A DNA stretch of 64,000 nucleotides, taken from assembly GCF_019970065.1 (NCBI RefSeq), contig NZ_JAHXYH010000004.1, forward strand, positions 186,001 through 250,000, in the 5' to 3' direction. The translations under genes were made by a program, and so were the position numbers. Shown in pieces: positions 55,631 through 64,000 of this stretch. The notes under the pieces were generated by a model. It did no database searches. It worked only from the letters and a program-made list of their open reading frames with translations, and was not told the DNA's origin. Source of the stretch: Chryseobacterium sp. OSA05B (GTDB lineage Bacteria; Bacteroidota; Bacteroidia; Flavobacteriales; Weeksellaceae). Positions within the stretch are counted from its first letter, which is position 1. Each line of letters opens with the position of its first letter.

Positions 55631-55654
55631 ATAACATCCATAAGAAAATTTAAA

Positions 55655-56500
55655 ATGAAAAAACTGAATACGACACCAAAGGTTTACCTTGTGGGTGCAG
55701 GACCCGGCGACCCTGATCTGATCACTGTAAAGGCCGTAAAAGCCATTGCTTCAGCAGATATCATCTTGTGTGATCGTCTCGTAAGTCCTGAAATAATAGA
55801 CCGTTATGCGAATAAGAATACCGAAATCATCTACGTCGGAAAAGAATGCAGTAAAAATGCCTCTACGCCTCAGACCCATATCAATACCCTGATTGTAGAG
55901 TATGCTTTACAGGGGAAAACTGTAGTAAGACTCAAAGGAGGAGACATCTCCTTTTTTTCCAATGTTTTAGATGAATTAAAAGCGTTGAAAGAACATCATA
56001 TAGCTTATGAAATCATCCCTGGAATCACTGCCGCATCCGGAGCAGCGGCCTACGCAGGAATACCGTTAACAGCCAGAGGATATGCGACATCCGTCCGATT
56101 TCTGACTTATTATAAAAAAGAAATTCTCAGTGATACCTACTGGAAAGAGCTTGGAACATCCGATGACACGCTTGTCTTTTATATGTCTAAAGGAAATCTG
56201 AACAGCTTGGTAGAGAAATTCCTGGCTTTAGGCAAAACGGAAGATAAAAAAATTGCCATCATAGAACAGGCGACCACGCCTTATCAGAAAGTCTACACCT
56301 CTTCTCTGGAAGATTTTCAGCAAAACTTTGGAAATAAAGACTTTGTATCTCCGTCATTGGTAGTGATAGGAAAAGTGGTGAATCTGCATGAAGAATTTTC
56401 GTGGCTGGAATCTTCTATACAGGAAGGGATTTACTTTAAATCTGTAACCAACGGAACCTTAGTGTCAAACCATCAAAATATACTGGAATATGCTGTCTGA
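55655..56500 (+). CDS. cobA: Uroporphyrinogen-III C-methyltransferase
   Basis: Uses S-adenosylmethionine to methylate uroporphyrinogen III to precorrin-2, the first step towards siroheme, the cofactor of CysI. It has 281 residues. The SAM-site motif VYLVGAGPGDPDLITVKA is near residue 10, VVRLKGGDISFF near residue 88, YEIIPGITAASGAAAYAGIP near residue 114. The Met8-like domain for the next two steps is not in this protein; it is encoded at 62906. It lies in the operon before cysJ, with an 11-base overlap. Confidence 0.95.
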   Translation: MKKLNTTPKVYLVGAGPGDPDLITVKAVKAIASADIILCDRLVSPEIIDRYANKNTEIIYVGKECSKNASTPQTHINTLIVEYALQGKTVVRLKGGDISFFSNVLDELKALKEHHIAYEIIPGITAASGAAAYAGIPLTARGYATSVRFLTYYKKEILSDTYWKELGTSDDTLVFYMSKGNLNSLVEKFLALGKTEDKKIAIIEQATTPYQKVYTSSLEDFQQNFGNKDFVSPSLVVIGKVVNLHEEFSWLESSIQEGIYFKSVTNGTLVSNHQNILEYAV

Positions 56501-58199
56501 AACTAAATTAAAAGCCCTTAAAGAAATATCAGGTGATTTTTCAAGAGATGAAGCGGTTTGGGCCAGTGGTTTTCTCGCAGGAATTGCCGGAATATCTGCT
56601 GCCGGACAACATCAGATTATGTCGGACATTAATACCGATTTAGTTTCTCCAAAGAAAATTACCCTTGCCTATGGCACTGAAACTGGAAACAGCAAGAAAC
56701 TCGCAGTAGAACTTGCTGGAGTGATCAAGAAAAAAGGGGTTCAGGTAAAACTGGTTGACCTTTCCCAGTACAAACCGAAAGATCTTGCAAAAGAAGATTT
56801 GTTCTTCATCATTATCAGTACTCAGGGAGAAGGGGATCCACCGATTCTTGCCAGAAAATTTTATGATCATCTTCACGAAAATGATTTGGATATCAGTCAT
56901 CTGAAATTTGGAATACTTGCCTTGGGAGATAGTAGTTATCCCCTGTTCTGCAAAACAGGCGAGGACATTGATTCCCGTTTTGAAGTACTGGGAGCTCAGA
57001 GAATAATTCCTCTTAAAAAATGTGATGTCGATTATGAACAGGATGCGTATAGCTGGACAGAACACATTCTTGATACGGTTAATAAAACAGCAGAAGGCAG
57101 CCAGAAAAGCGTGGTTACCACAAAAACATCAACAGCAAGAAAAAAATACCGGGGAAAAATTTCAACCATCATCAATCTCAATGATAGAGATTCAGACAAA
57201 GAAACCTACCATATAGAAATAGAAACCGAAGAACCTTTGGTGTATAGCCCCGGTGATGCATTGGGAGTGATAGCTTTTAATAAAAAAGAGGAAGTAGAAG
57301 AAATTATTAGCTTAACCGGAATTGATCCCGAAAAGCAGATTAAAACAGTGAAATTGACGGCCGGAGCAGAAGAACTGCTTTATAAATATCTTAATATCAG
57401 CTATCTGCTTAAAACAACAGTCGCTCAATATGCGCAGATCACAGGCCACGCTATTCCCGAAGTACGATTAAGTCTTCTCGATTTGCTGAGAATTTATCCT
57501 GTAAAAAGTGCAGATGAATTTGAACAGTTTATCCCTGCTCTAACAGGTCAGTCACCACGTTTGTATTCTGTTTCTTCCTCACTGGAAGCCCATGGAGACA
57601 GCGAAATTCATATCACCGTCGCTAAATCAGAATTTTTCATCAATGATAAAAAGCAGAACGGACTGTGCAGTGGTTTTCTGGCAGAATTTAAAGAAGGTGA
57701 AGATATCGAATTTTATATTCAGGAAGCCAAACATTTCAGACTTCCCAAGCCGGAAAAAGATATCATAATGATTGGTCCGGGAACGGGTATTGCGCCTTTC
57801 AGGTCTTTTCTCTACGAAAGAGATGCTCTGGGAGGAGAGGGCAGAAACTGGCTCTTTTTCGGAGACCGGACTTTCGTTTCAGACTTTCTTTACCAGGCCG
57901 AACTTCAGGATTTTCTAAAAACAGGGACTTTGACCCATCTCGATCTTGCCTTTTCCAGAGACACCGCCGAAAAAGTATATGTTCAGCACAAACTGGAGCA
58001 AAAAGCACAGGAAGTCTTCCATTGGCTTGAGGCAGGAGCGTCTCTTTACGTTTGCGGAGCCAGAGAACCCATGAGTAAAGACGTTGAAAAAACCATTCTG
58101 AATATCATTCAGGATAAGGGAAAACACAGCCCGGAAGAGGCTCAGAATTATCTCGAAGAACTGGAACTCAACGGGAGATATGTTAAAGATGTGTATTAA
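56490..58199 (+). CDS. cysJ: Sulfite reductase flavoprotein subunit (diflavin reductase)
   Basis: Passes electrons from NADPH through FAD and FMN to CysI. It has 569 residues. FMN-binding flavodoxin-like part with LAYGTETGNSKKLAVELAG (about 58-76) and FGILALGDSSYPLFCKTGED. The linker and FAD-binding domain follow, with SPRLYSVSSSLEAHGD (about 350), then the NADPH domain with IMIGPGTGIAPFRSFLYER and LYVCGAREPMSKDV. It is slightly shorter than the Escherichia coli protein, but all three modules are present. It overlaps cobA by 11 bases and precedes cysI by 18. Confidence 0.95.
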   Translation: MLSETKLKALKEISGDFSRDEAVWASGFLAGIAGISAAGQHQIMSDINTDLVSPKKITLAYGTETGNSKKLAVELAGVIKKKGVQVKLVDLSQYKPKDLAKEDLFFIIISTQGEGDPPILARKFYDHLHENDLDISHLKFGILALGDSSYPLFCKTGEDIDSRFEVLGAQRIIPLKKCDVDYEQDAYSWTEHILDTVNKTAEGSQKSVVTTKTSTARKKYRGKISTIINLNDRDSDKETYHIEIETEEPLVYSPGDALGVIAFNKKEEVEEIISLTGIDPEKQIKTVKLTAGAEELLYKYLNISYLLKTTVAQYAQITGHAIPEVRLSLLDLLRIYPVKSADEFEQFIPALTGQSPRLYSVSSSLEAHGDSEIHITVAKSEFFINDKKQNGLCSGFLAEFKEGEDIEFYIQEAKHFRLPKPEKDIIMIGPGTGIAPFRSFLYERDALGGEGRNWLFFGDRTFVSDFLYQAELQDFLKTGTLTHLDLAFSRDTAEKVYVQHKLEQKAQEVFHWLEAGASLYVCGAREPMSKDVEKTILNIIQDKGKHSPEEAQNYLEELELNGRYVKDVY

Positions 58200-58217
58200 A
58201 TCATAAATGGATACGAT

Positions 58218-59891
58218 ATGACAGATAAGAATAACCTTTCGCCGGTAGAAAGGATAAAAACCGGCAGCAATGGGCTCAGAGGAACCTTAAAGGAAAGCCT
58301 TTTGGACGATTTTACCGGAGCCATCAGAGAAGATGACCAGACCCTCATCAAATTCCATGGAATGTACCAGCAGGATGACCGGGACAGACGGGAAGAAAGA
58401 GTCGCTAAGAAACTGGAGTGGCTGTATTCCTATATGATCAGGCTAAGGCTTCCGGGAGGATTTTTAACTTCTGAGCAATGGGCGGGACTTCATGAAATTG
58501 CTGAAAACCATTCCACAGGTGTGATTAAAATTACGACCCGCCAGACCATTCAGTTGCATGGGATTTTAAAATCGCATGTGAGACCTACGATTCAGAATTT
58601 CAACTTACAACATCTCGATTCTATTGCGGCATGCGGTGATGTGAACCGAAATGTAACCTGTACTTCAAATCCTTCCGAGTCGCAATTACATCAGGTGGTG
58701 TATGAACTGGCAGGGAAAATCAGTGAGATGTGTCTTCCGAAAACAAAATCCTATTATGATCTGTGGATCGATGATGAATTGTTAATCGACAGAAAAACAG
58801 AGGAAGATCCTTTGTATCAGGACAGATACCTGCCTAGAAAACTGAAAATCGGGATTGCGATTCCTCCCAACAATGATGTGGATGTTTTCATAAATGATAT
58901 TGCGGTGATTGCCATCGTTGAAGAAGATAGAATCGTAGGTTACAATATTGCTGCAGGAGGAGGACTTGGTGCGACTCATGGAAACGATGCGACTTATGCA
59001 CGTCTGGCTTCTCTTTTAGGTTTTGTGGATTCAGAAGAAAAGCTTCTGAAGGCAGTCTATGAAATTATCACCGTACAGCGTGATTTTGGGAACAGAAGCG
59101 ACAGAAAATTATCAAGATTAAAATATACAATCGATAAACTGGGCATCGAAGGCTATAGAAACGAGGTCGAAAAAAGATGCGGTTTTGCCTTAGAACCTGC
59201 CCGGGAATTTAAGTTTGAACAGAGAAAAGACCGTTACGGCTGGACTCAAAATCATGAAGGGAAATGGTTTTACACCTTATTTGTAGAGCACGGAAGAGTT
59301 CTGGATACAGAGGACTATCCTTTAAAATCCGGGTTGTTGAAAATTGCAGAGACAGGAAATGTGAATTTCCGGTTCACCTGTAATCAGAATCTGATTCTTT
59401 CGGATATCCGTGAAGAGAATAAAGCAGAAATTGAAGATCTCCTTAAAGAACACTGGATTTCAGTTTATACGGAAGAAGCCAGCGCATTGCGTAAAAACTC
59501 TGTGGCTTGTGTTGCACTGAACACCTGTTCACTGGCTTTGGCGGAAGGTCAGCGCTACCTGCCTGTTTTAGTCACGAAAATAGAACCTATCCTTGAAAAA
59601 TACGGACTTCAAAACGAAGATATCACCATCAGAATGACGGGATGTCCAAACGGCTGCGGAAGATCACCCAATGCCGAAATAGGATTTGTAGGAACGGCTT
59701 ACGGAAAATACAATCTTCACATCGGAGGTGACAGGCTTGGAATGCGCCTCAATACAAAATTCAAAGAAAACATCGGCGAAGAAGAAATCCTTCAAACCCT
59801 GGATGAACTTTTCGGAATCTACTTGGAAGGAAGATATTCGGAGGAAACCTTCGGTGACTTCTCTTACCGCTATTTACAAACTCAAAAATAA
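58218..59891 (+). CDS. cysI: Assimilatory sulfite reductase hemoprotein subunit
   Basis: Six-electron reduction of sulfite to sulfide, with a siroheme and a [4Fe-4S] cluster. It has 557 residues. The cluster-siroheme motif is C-x5-C (ACVALNTCSLALAE, about 431-437) and C-x3-C (MTGCPNGCGRSPN, about 475-479). N-terminal blocks include IKFHGMYQQDDRD, PGGFLTSEQW, TTRQTIQLHGI and GDVNRNVTCTSNP. The length is normal. It follows cysJ, and the next feature is a short leader ORF 4 bases past its stop. Confidence 0.96.
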   Translation: MTDKNNLSPVERIKTGSNGLRGTLKESLLDDFTGAIREDDQTLIKFHGMYQQDDRDRREERVAKKLEWLYSYMIRLRLPGGFLTSEQWAGLHEIAENHSTGVIKITTRQTIQLHGILKSHVRPTIQNFNLQHLDSIAACGDVNRNVTCTSNPSESQLHQVVYELAGKISEMCLPKTKSYYDLWIDDELLIDRKTEEDPLYQDRYLPRKLKIGIAIPPNNDVDVFINDIAVIAIVEEDRIVGYNIAAGGGLGATHGNDATYARLASLLGFVDSEEKLLKAVYEIITVQRDFGNRSDRKLSRLKYTIDKLGIEGYRNEVEKRCGFALEPAREFKFEQRKDRYGWTQNHEGKWFYTLFVEHGRVLDTEDYPLKSGLLKIAETGNVNFRFTCNQNLILSDIREENKAEIEDLLKEHWISVYTEEASALRKNSVACVALNTCSLALAEGQRYLPVLVTKIEPILEKYGLQNEDITIRMTGCPNGCGRSPNAEIGFVGTAYGKYNLHIGGDRLGMRLNTKFKENIGEEEILQTLDELFGIYLEGRYSEETFGDFSYRYLQTQK

Positions 59892-59895
59892 AAAT

Positions 59896-59997
59896 ATGAT
59901 CAACCTTCTTTACCGGCAGAAAAGTGCCAGAAAACACTACCATCATCTTTTAGGGATCCGAATGTGTATGTGCTGTTCATTAATTGACGACGCATAA
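59896..59997 (+). CDS. Cys/Met-rich leader peptide (putative attenuation ORF)
   Basis: A 33-codon ORF four bases after cysI, with ATG at 59896 and stop TAA at 59995-59997. It encodes MINLLYRQKSARKHYHHLLG, then IRMCMCCSLIDDA. Residues 23-27 (MCMCC, codons 59962-59976) are five sulfur amino acids in a row, which is very unusual for such a short peptide. It precedes the TonB-dependent receptor gene by 29 bases. I infer that ribosome stalling on these codons when cysteinyl- or methionyl-tRNA is scarce acts as a switch for the downstream genes. Cysteine-run leader peptides are known in mycobacteria; I know of none in Bacteroidota. The peptide may have no role of its own. Confidence 0.65.
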   Translation: MINLLYRQKSARKHYHHLLGIRMCMCCSLIDDA

Positions 59998-60016
59998 ATC
60001 ATTTTTAACCCTAAAA
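59948..60016 (+). promoter_or_regulatory. Leader hairpin bracketing the MCMCC codons
   Basis: ttttaggg (59948-59955) is a perfect inverted match of ccctaaaa (60009-60016), 8 bp with a 53-nt loop. The left arm is codons 18-20 of the leader ORF, just before the MCMCC run, and the right arm ends 10 nt before the GTG start at 60027. A ribosome stalled at codon 24 would cover the left arm and free the start region. No T-run is present, so this would act on translation and not by termination. Confidence 0.5.
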
Positions 60017-60026
60017 TTTTAAACAA

Positions 60027-62903
60027 GTGAAATCTATATCCCACCAATATCTTAAGCAGAGAATAAGCCTGATCTTATTCCTGACCCTTTCTTTTACTGC
60101 CGTTTTAAAGGCACAGCAGCTTATCGAAATAAGCGGAATCATTAAACACACAGATACCCATAAAGGGATTGCCGGAGTCCAGATCCAGGTAGAGCATACC
60201 CAAGATACGGCAGTAACCGATCAGGAAGGGAATTTTAACCTGAGAACAAGAGTGAAAATCCCTTTCAGAATCGTGGTGACTAAAGAAGGATTTGCAGCTC
60301 ATACTGCTGAAATACTTTCATTGTCCAGTAAAATTGCCATCGAATTAAATCCGCAGAACACCATCATCAATGAAGTGGTTATCTCAGCTTCCCGTGTTCC
60401 GGAAAAAATTCTGAGATCACCGATTGCGATTGAAAAAATTGATATTAAAACCATCCGGGAAAGTCCCGCAGCGTCATTCTATGAAACCTTAGAGAATGTG
60501 AAGGGATTACAGCTTTTAACCTCAAGTCTTACTTTAAAAGTTCCCAATTCCCGAGGATTCAATTCTCCGAATAACTTCCGGTTCATGCAGCTGGTGGATG
60601 GAGTAGATGTACAGTCTGCCACGCTCGGTGTTCCGCTGGGAAATGCCATAGGTCCCACAGAGCTGGATATCCAGTCCATGGAGATTACGCCCGGAGCTGC
60701 TTCTGCGCTGTATGGAATGAATGCGGTCAACGGATTGGCGAGTCTTCAGACCAAAGATCCGTTTACTTCGGAAGGCGTAAGTCTTTACTTCAGAGGCGGA
60801 GTGAATCATGTAGATAACGTGAATCACAAAACGGCTGCTCTAGGCGAAAGTGCAGTCAGAATTGCAAAAGTCATCAATAAAAATTTTGCTGTAAAGGTCA
60901 ATGCTTCCTATTTCAGCGGTGTAGATTGGATCTCGGATAACCGAACAGATCAAAATCCCAATTCATTCATTACCGCCAATCCCAATTTTTCACTCACTAA
61001 TAATCCGGCGGAAGATCTCTGGAACAAATACGGTGACGAAAGAAACAACAGAACATCGGTAAAAGTGAATTATAATGGAAAGCCAACCACTTTCAACGTG
61101 TCAAGAACAGGCTATTACGAAAAGGATCTGATAAGTCCTGAAGTGAAGAATATAAAGTTTGATGCAGGATTATACTACCGCTTCGGAGACCAGTGGAGAA
61201 CGTCATATGTCTACCGTTACGGATTGCTGGATGGCACTTTTCAGCGGGGAAACAAGATCCGACTTCAGAATGCAACGGTTCAGAACCATAAAGTCGAGCT
61301 GACAGGTAAAGAATTGACATTCAGAGCCTATATGTCCATAGAGAATACTGGAGATTCTTATAATCTGAAGCCGTTGGCTGATAATCTGGATCTTACGAAT
61401 CTTTCCAATACCAACTGGAAGAATATCTTTCAGACGGCTTTGCAGGACAGACTTAATTCGGGGATCAATCTGAATGATGCCTTTATTCTGGCGCGGCAGG
61501 AAGCAGATAAAAACCGTGTAGTTCCGGGAACAGCAGCATTTGAGCAGTTAAAAAACACCATTGTCGGCATTAATAACTGGGATTCAGCGAATTCCGGAAT
61601 TGCAGGAGCACCCGCCACCGGAGGCGCAAAACTTGAACAGAAATCCCGTTTTTATCAGGGCGAAATTACTTACGATTTTACCCGATTTGTAAAGGTTTTC
61701 AGTCTTCTCGCAGGAGCAGATTACCGTCTTTACAGCATCACGCCTGACGGAAATAATTTTGTTGATTTTGAAAGACCGGTCAGCGAAAGAAATATCCCTT
61801 TATCTGACGGAACATTCGGGAACAATGTTATTTATCAGAAATACGGTGCATTTGTCCAGCTTACCAAACTTTTTTTCCAGGACAAATTAAAAGTGAATCT
61901 GGCCCTTCGTGCAGACAGAAACCCAGAGTTTGACACAAAATTAAATCCGAGACTGAGCGTGGTTTATTCTCCGGTTAATGAGCATAATTTCAGGGCCTCT
62001 TTCCAAAACGGTTACCGTTTTCCTTCTTTATTTGAAGCATTGTCATTCGTTAATAACGGAAATGTAAGAAGAGTAGGCGGGCTCACAAAGGCTAACGATG
62101 GACTCGGTTATCTTGAAAATTCCTACACGCTGGCTTCTATAGATCAGTTTATTTCCGCCGTGAATAAAGACGTAGATGCAGGCGGAAACCAGAATCAGTC
62201 TGCATTGAAAAGCAGAAATATTCTGACCGCCGCCAATCTGCCGAAATTACAGCCGGAAAAGGTGACGTCTTTTGAAGTAGGCTACAAATCTGCTTTATTC
62301 AACAGCAGACTTGTCATCGACTGGGATTTCTATTACAATATCTATGAAGGTTTTCTGGGACAGGTGGAAGTGGCAGTGCCCAAAAATGAAAATATCGGAA
62401 GCGATAATGCTGTGTTAGCGATGCTGGACAGAAGTAAGCAGGACCGATACAGGGTTTATACCAACAGTACCAGTAAATACAAAAGTTTTGGAACGTCATT
62501 GGGAATTCGTTATAACCTCGTGAGAAATTATAATGTCAATGTAAACGTGTCCTATAACGACCTTATTTCAACCAATACTTCAGATCTTTTTATTACGGCT
62601 TTTAATACCCCTAAATGGGCTGTCAATCTAAGCGTTGGAAACAGAGAAATTATAAAAAACATCGGATTTACGGTGGCTGCAAGATGGCAGGACAGTTTCT
62701 TATGGGAGAGTCCTTTAGCGTCCGGAAATATTCCGTCCTATTATACCATTGATGCTCAGGCGACATGGAGAATTCCTGAAATAAAAGCGAGTGTTAAAAT
62801 TGGAGCGACCAATCTTCTTAACCGACGATATCTTCAATATGCCGCAGGACCTGAAATCGGAGGGCTGTATTATCTGGCATTCACCTATGATCTAAAACTT
62901 TAA
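60027..62903 (+). CDS. TonB-dependent receptor with carboxypeptidase-regulatory-like domain
   Basis: A 958-residue outer-membrane active transporter. The start is GTG at 60027, opening a signal peptide (ISLILFLTLSFTAVLKAQQ). Residues about 35-115 are a CarboxypepD-reg-like domain (ISGIIKHTDTHKGIAGVQIQ). The plug domain follows: EVVISASRVPEKILRSPIAI and PGAASALYGMNAVNGLASLQ. The 22-strand barrel ends in a Phe/Tyr-rich C-terminus (LYYLAFTYDLKL). Its place in a sulfur operon, and the leader ORF in front, suggest uptake of a sulfur compound, for example a sulfonate, sulfated sugar or thiol chelate. There is no SusD partner, so it is not a glycan SusC. It needs a TonB system such as the one at 14761-16867. 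Confidence 0.88.
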   Translation: MKSISHQYLKQRISLILFLTLSFTAVLKAQQLIEISGIIKHTDTHKGIAGVQIQVEHTQDTAVTDQEGNFNLRTRVKIPFRIVVTKEGFAAHTAEILSLSSKIAIELNPQNTIINEVVISASRVPEKILRSPIAIEKIDIKTIRESPAASFYETLENVKGLQLLTSSLTLKVPNSRGFNSPNNFRFMQLVDGVDVQSATLGVPLGNAIGPTELDIQSMEITPGAASALYGMNAVNGLASLQTKDPFTSEGVSLYFRGGVNHVDNVNHKTAALGESAVRIAKVINKNFAVKVNASYFSGVDWISDNRTDQNPNSFITANPNFSLTNNPAEDLWNKYGDERNNRTSVKVNYNGKPTTFNVSRTGYYEKDLISPEVKNIKFDAGLYYRFGDQWRTSYVYRYGLLDGTFQRGNKIRLQNATVQNHKVELTGKELTFRAYMSIENTGDSYNLKPLADNLDLTNLSNTNWKNIFQTALQDRLNSGINLNDAFILARQEADKNRVVPGTAAFEQLKNTIVGINNWDSANSGIAGAPATGGAKLEQKSRFYQGEITYDFTRFVKVFSLLAGADYRLYSITPDGNNFVDFERPVSERNIPLSDGTFGNNVIYQKYGAFVQLTKLFFQDKLKVNLALRADRNPEFDTKLNPRLSVVYSPVNEHNFRASFQNGYRFPSLFEALSFVNNGNVRRVGGLTKANDGLGYLENSYTLASIDQFISAVNKDVDAGGNQNQSALKSRNILTAANLPKLQPEKVTSFEVGYKSALFNSRLVIDWDFYYNIYEGFLGQVEVAVPKNENIGSDNAVLAMLDRSKQDRYRVYTNSTSKYKSFGTSLGIRYNLVRNYNVNVNVSYNDLISTNTSDLFITAFNTPKWAVNLSVGNREIIKNIGFTVAARWQDSFLWESPLASGNIPSYYTIDAQATWRIPEIKASVKIGATNLLNRRYLQYAAGPEIGGLYYLAFTYDLKL

Positions 62904-62905
62904 AT

Positions 62906-64000
62906 ATGATGAGTAACTCTTTATATCCCATATTCTTAAAGCTCGAGGAATTATCACTGCTCATCATTGGTGGTGGAAATATTGCTCTGGAAAAACTGCA
63001 GTCCGTTTTGGCCAATTCTCCCGGGGCACAGATTAAGCTGGTCGCAAAAGAAATTAGTGATCAGGTAAAGGAACTCAAGCAGAATTATCCCAATCTAACC
63101 CTGCATGAAAGATCGTATACAGATAATGATTTTAACAGTGCAGATTTGGCTATTGTAGCCGTTAATGATATTATCCTGGCCGAGCAGATCCGCAGCAGGG
63201 CCCATCAGAATAATACATTGGTGAATATTGCTGATAAACCAGGTTTGTGTGATTTCTATCTGGGTTCAATTGTCAGAAAGGGAGATCTTAAAATTGCCGT
63301 TTCAACCAATGGAAAATCTCCGACAGTGGCCAAACGGTTACGGGAGATTTTAACAGAAACCATTCCTGATGAAGAAATGGAAGGCTTGCTGGACAATATG
63401 CAAAACATCCGCAATCAGTTAAAAGGTGATTTCACTTACAAAGTCAAAGAACTGAACCGGCTGACCACGGATTATTTAGGTGAAAAAACCATTCAGCCTG
63501 AAGAAACAAAGCTGGAAATGGAAAAACTGATCAACATCACCAAAACAGTACAGAGGAGAGCGAATATCTATCTCGGAATTATAGGCGTTTTCATACTTAT
63601 TGCGGTATTGGCCCTGATCATTTTTCAGTTCAATCTGTCCGGAGATATTCAAAATTTCCTGAGTCAGGACGGGCATATTTTTTACTGGATGCTGCTGGCC
63701 GGTTTTCTGGCTGAAGTCGTTGCCGGATCCATGGGAATGGGATACGGAGTGATCTGTACCACCATTCTCCTGCTTCTGAATATTCCGCCGCCGATAGTGA
63801 GTGCGAGTATTCATTCTGCGGAATCTTTTACATCGGCTGCCGGAAGTATCAGCCATTACAAATTGGGAAATGTCAATAAAAAAATGGTCTGGATCTTATT
63901 TCCTGTGGCGGCTGTGGGAGCTTTTATCGGGGCATTTGCACTCTCTCATTTCGGAGAGAAGTATGCTCACATTGTAAAGCCGGTCATCGCCTGCTATACC
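62906..64000 (+). CDS. Siroheme synthase (Met8/CysG N-terminal) domain fused to a TSUP permease, 3' end outside window
   Basis: A frame open to the window edge (365 codons), starting ATG ATG at 62906, two bases after the receptor stop. Residues about 1-195 match precorrin-2 dehydrogenase/ferrochelatase: LSLLIIGGGNIALEKLQSVL (NAD site), VNIADKPGLCDFYLGSIVRK and STNGKSPTVAKRLREIL. Residues about 220-365 are membrane helices of the TSUP (TauE/SafE) family: IYLGIIGVFILIAVLALIIF, EVVAGSMGMGYGVICTTILL, SASIHSAESFTSAAGSI and KKMVWILFPVAAVGAFIGAF. The fusion joins the last siroheme steps with a sulfite or organosulfonate transporter. CobA, which supplies its substrate, is encoded upstream. Both parts fit sulfite reduction. 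Confidence 0.88.
   Translation, partial: MMSNSLYPIFLKLEELSLLIIGGGNIALEKLQSVLANSPGAQIKLVAKEISDQVKELKQNYPNLTLHERSYTDNDFNSADLAIVAVNDIILAEQIRSRAHQNNTLVNIADKPGLCDFYLGSIVRKGDLKIAVSTNGKSPTVAKRLREILTETIPDEEMEGLLDNMQNIRNQLKGDFTYKVKELNRLTTDYLGEKTIQPEETKLEMEKLINITKTVQRRANIYLGIIGVFILIAVLALIIFQFNLSGDIQNFLSQDGHIFYWMLLAGFLAEVVAGSMGMGYGVICTTILLLLNIPPPIVSASIHSAESFTSAAGSISHYKLGNVNKKMVWILFPVAAVGAFIGAFALSHFGEKYAHIVKPVIACYT

Noticed and set aside
59728..59997. A longer plus-strand frame of 89 codons ending with the MCMCC leader
   Set aside because: Its upstream part overlaps the end of cysI in another frame and is a shadow of it. Only the ATG at 59896, just after the cysI stop, gives a plausible leader.

Overview
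The window comes from the chromosome of a Bacteroidota bacterium, most likely Chryseobacterium or a close Weeksellaceae relative. The evidence is AT-rich DNA, promoters of the Bacteroidota type (TTTG then about 19-21 nt then TAnnTTTG), almost no Shine-Dalgarno sites, a type IX secretion C-terminal sorting domain, a TonB-dependent receptor, ExbB/ExbD, YARHG and DUF6268 proteins, and an AccD without its zinc ribbon. No prophage, integrase, transposase or CRISPR array was seen.

Bases 1-27800 are mostly housekeeping. They hold two glycosyltransferases, a T9SS-secreted protein, a tandem pair of identical tRNA-Val(TAC) genes, folC, a TolC/SprT/mannose-1-P guanylyltransferase operon, a secreted-domain/GNAT fusion, bcp and nth from a tiny divergent promoter, a DUF885 peptidase-like lipoprotein, an ExbB-ExbD-TonB operon, an SpmA-SpmB type membrane protein, accD, fbaA, a CBS protein with nadK, an RNA methyltransferase and an unusual AA10 chitin oxidase without a signal peptide. 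A possible 65-70 nt small RNA lies at about 24282-24348.

Bases 27800-50300 hold a bestrophin, a cupin-8 protein, mutS, three tandem double-glycine leader peptide genes (two below usual ORF cut-offs), two thioredoxin-fold proteins, a YARHG lipoprotein, a flavoprotein, thiL, a gene broken by an in-frame TGA, an AraC regulator, a drug efflux MFS pump, a LytS/LytTR two-component pair, a Cys-rich Gly-run peptide and pepT.

Bases 50377-64000 form a complete assimilatory sulfate-to-cysteine locus: an Rrf2 regulator, then cysH, cysD, cysN, cysE, cysK, cobA, cysJ, cysI, a TonB-dependent receptor, and a siroheme-synthase domain fused to a TSUP permease that runs off the window. Sulfate is activated by CysDN, reduced as APS by CysH, then by the CysJI sulfite reductase whose siroheme is supplied by CobA and the last gene. 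The sulfide is fixed onto O-acetylserine by CysE/CysK. Two control elements stand out. One is a perfect palindrome over the -33 box of the operon promoter, just downstream of the Rrf2 gene. The other is a 33-codon leader ORF between cysI and the receptor that encodes five sulfur amino acids in a row (MCMCC), inside a hairpin that ends next to the receptor's GTG start. I infer that this leader is a cysteine/methionine-sensing attenuator, and I consider it the most interesting element in the window.
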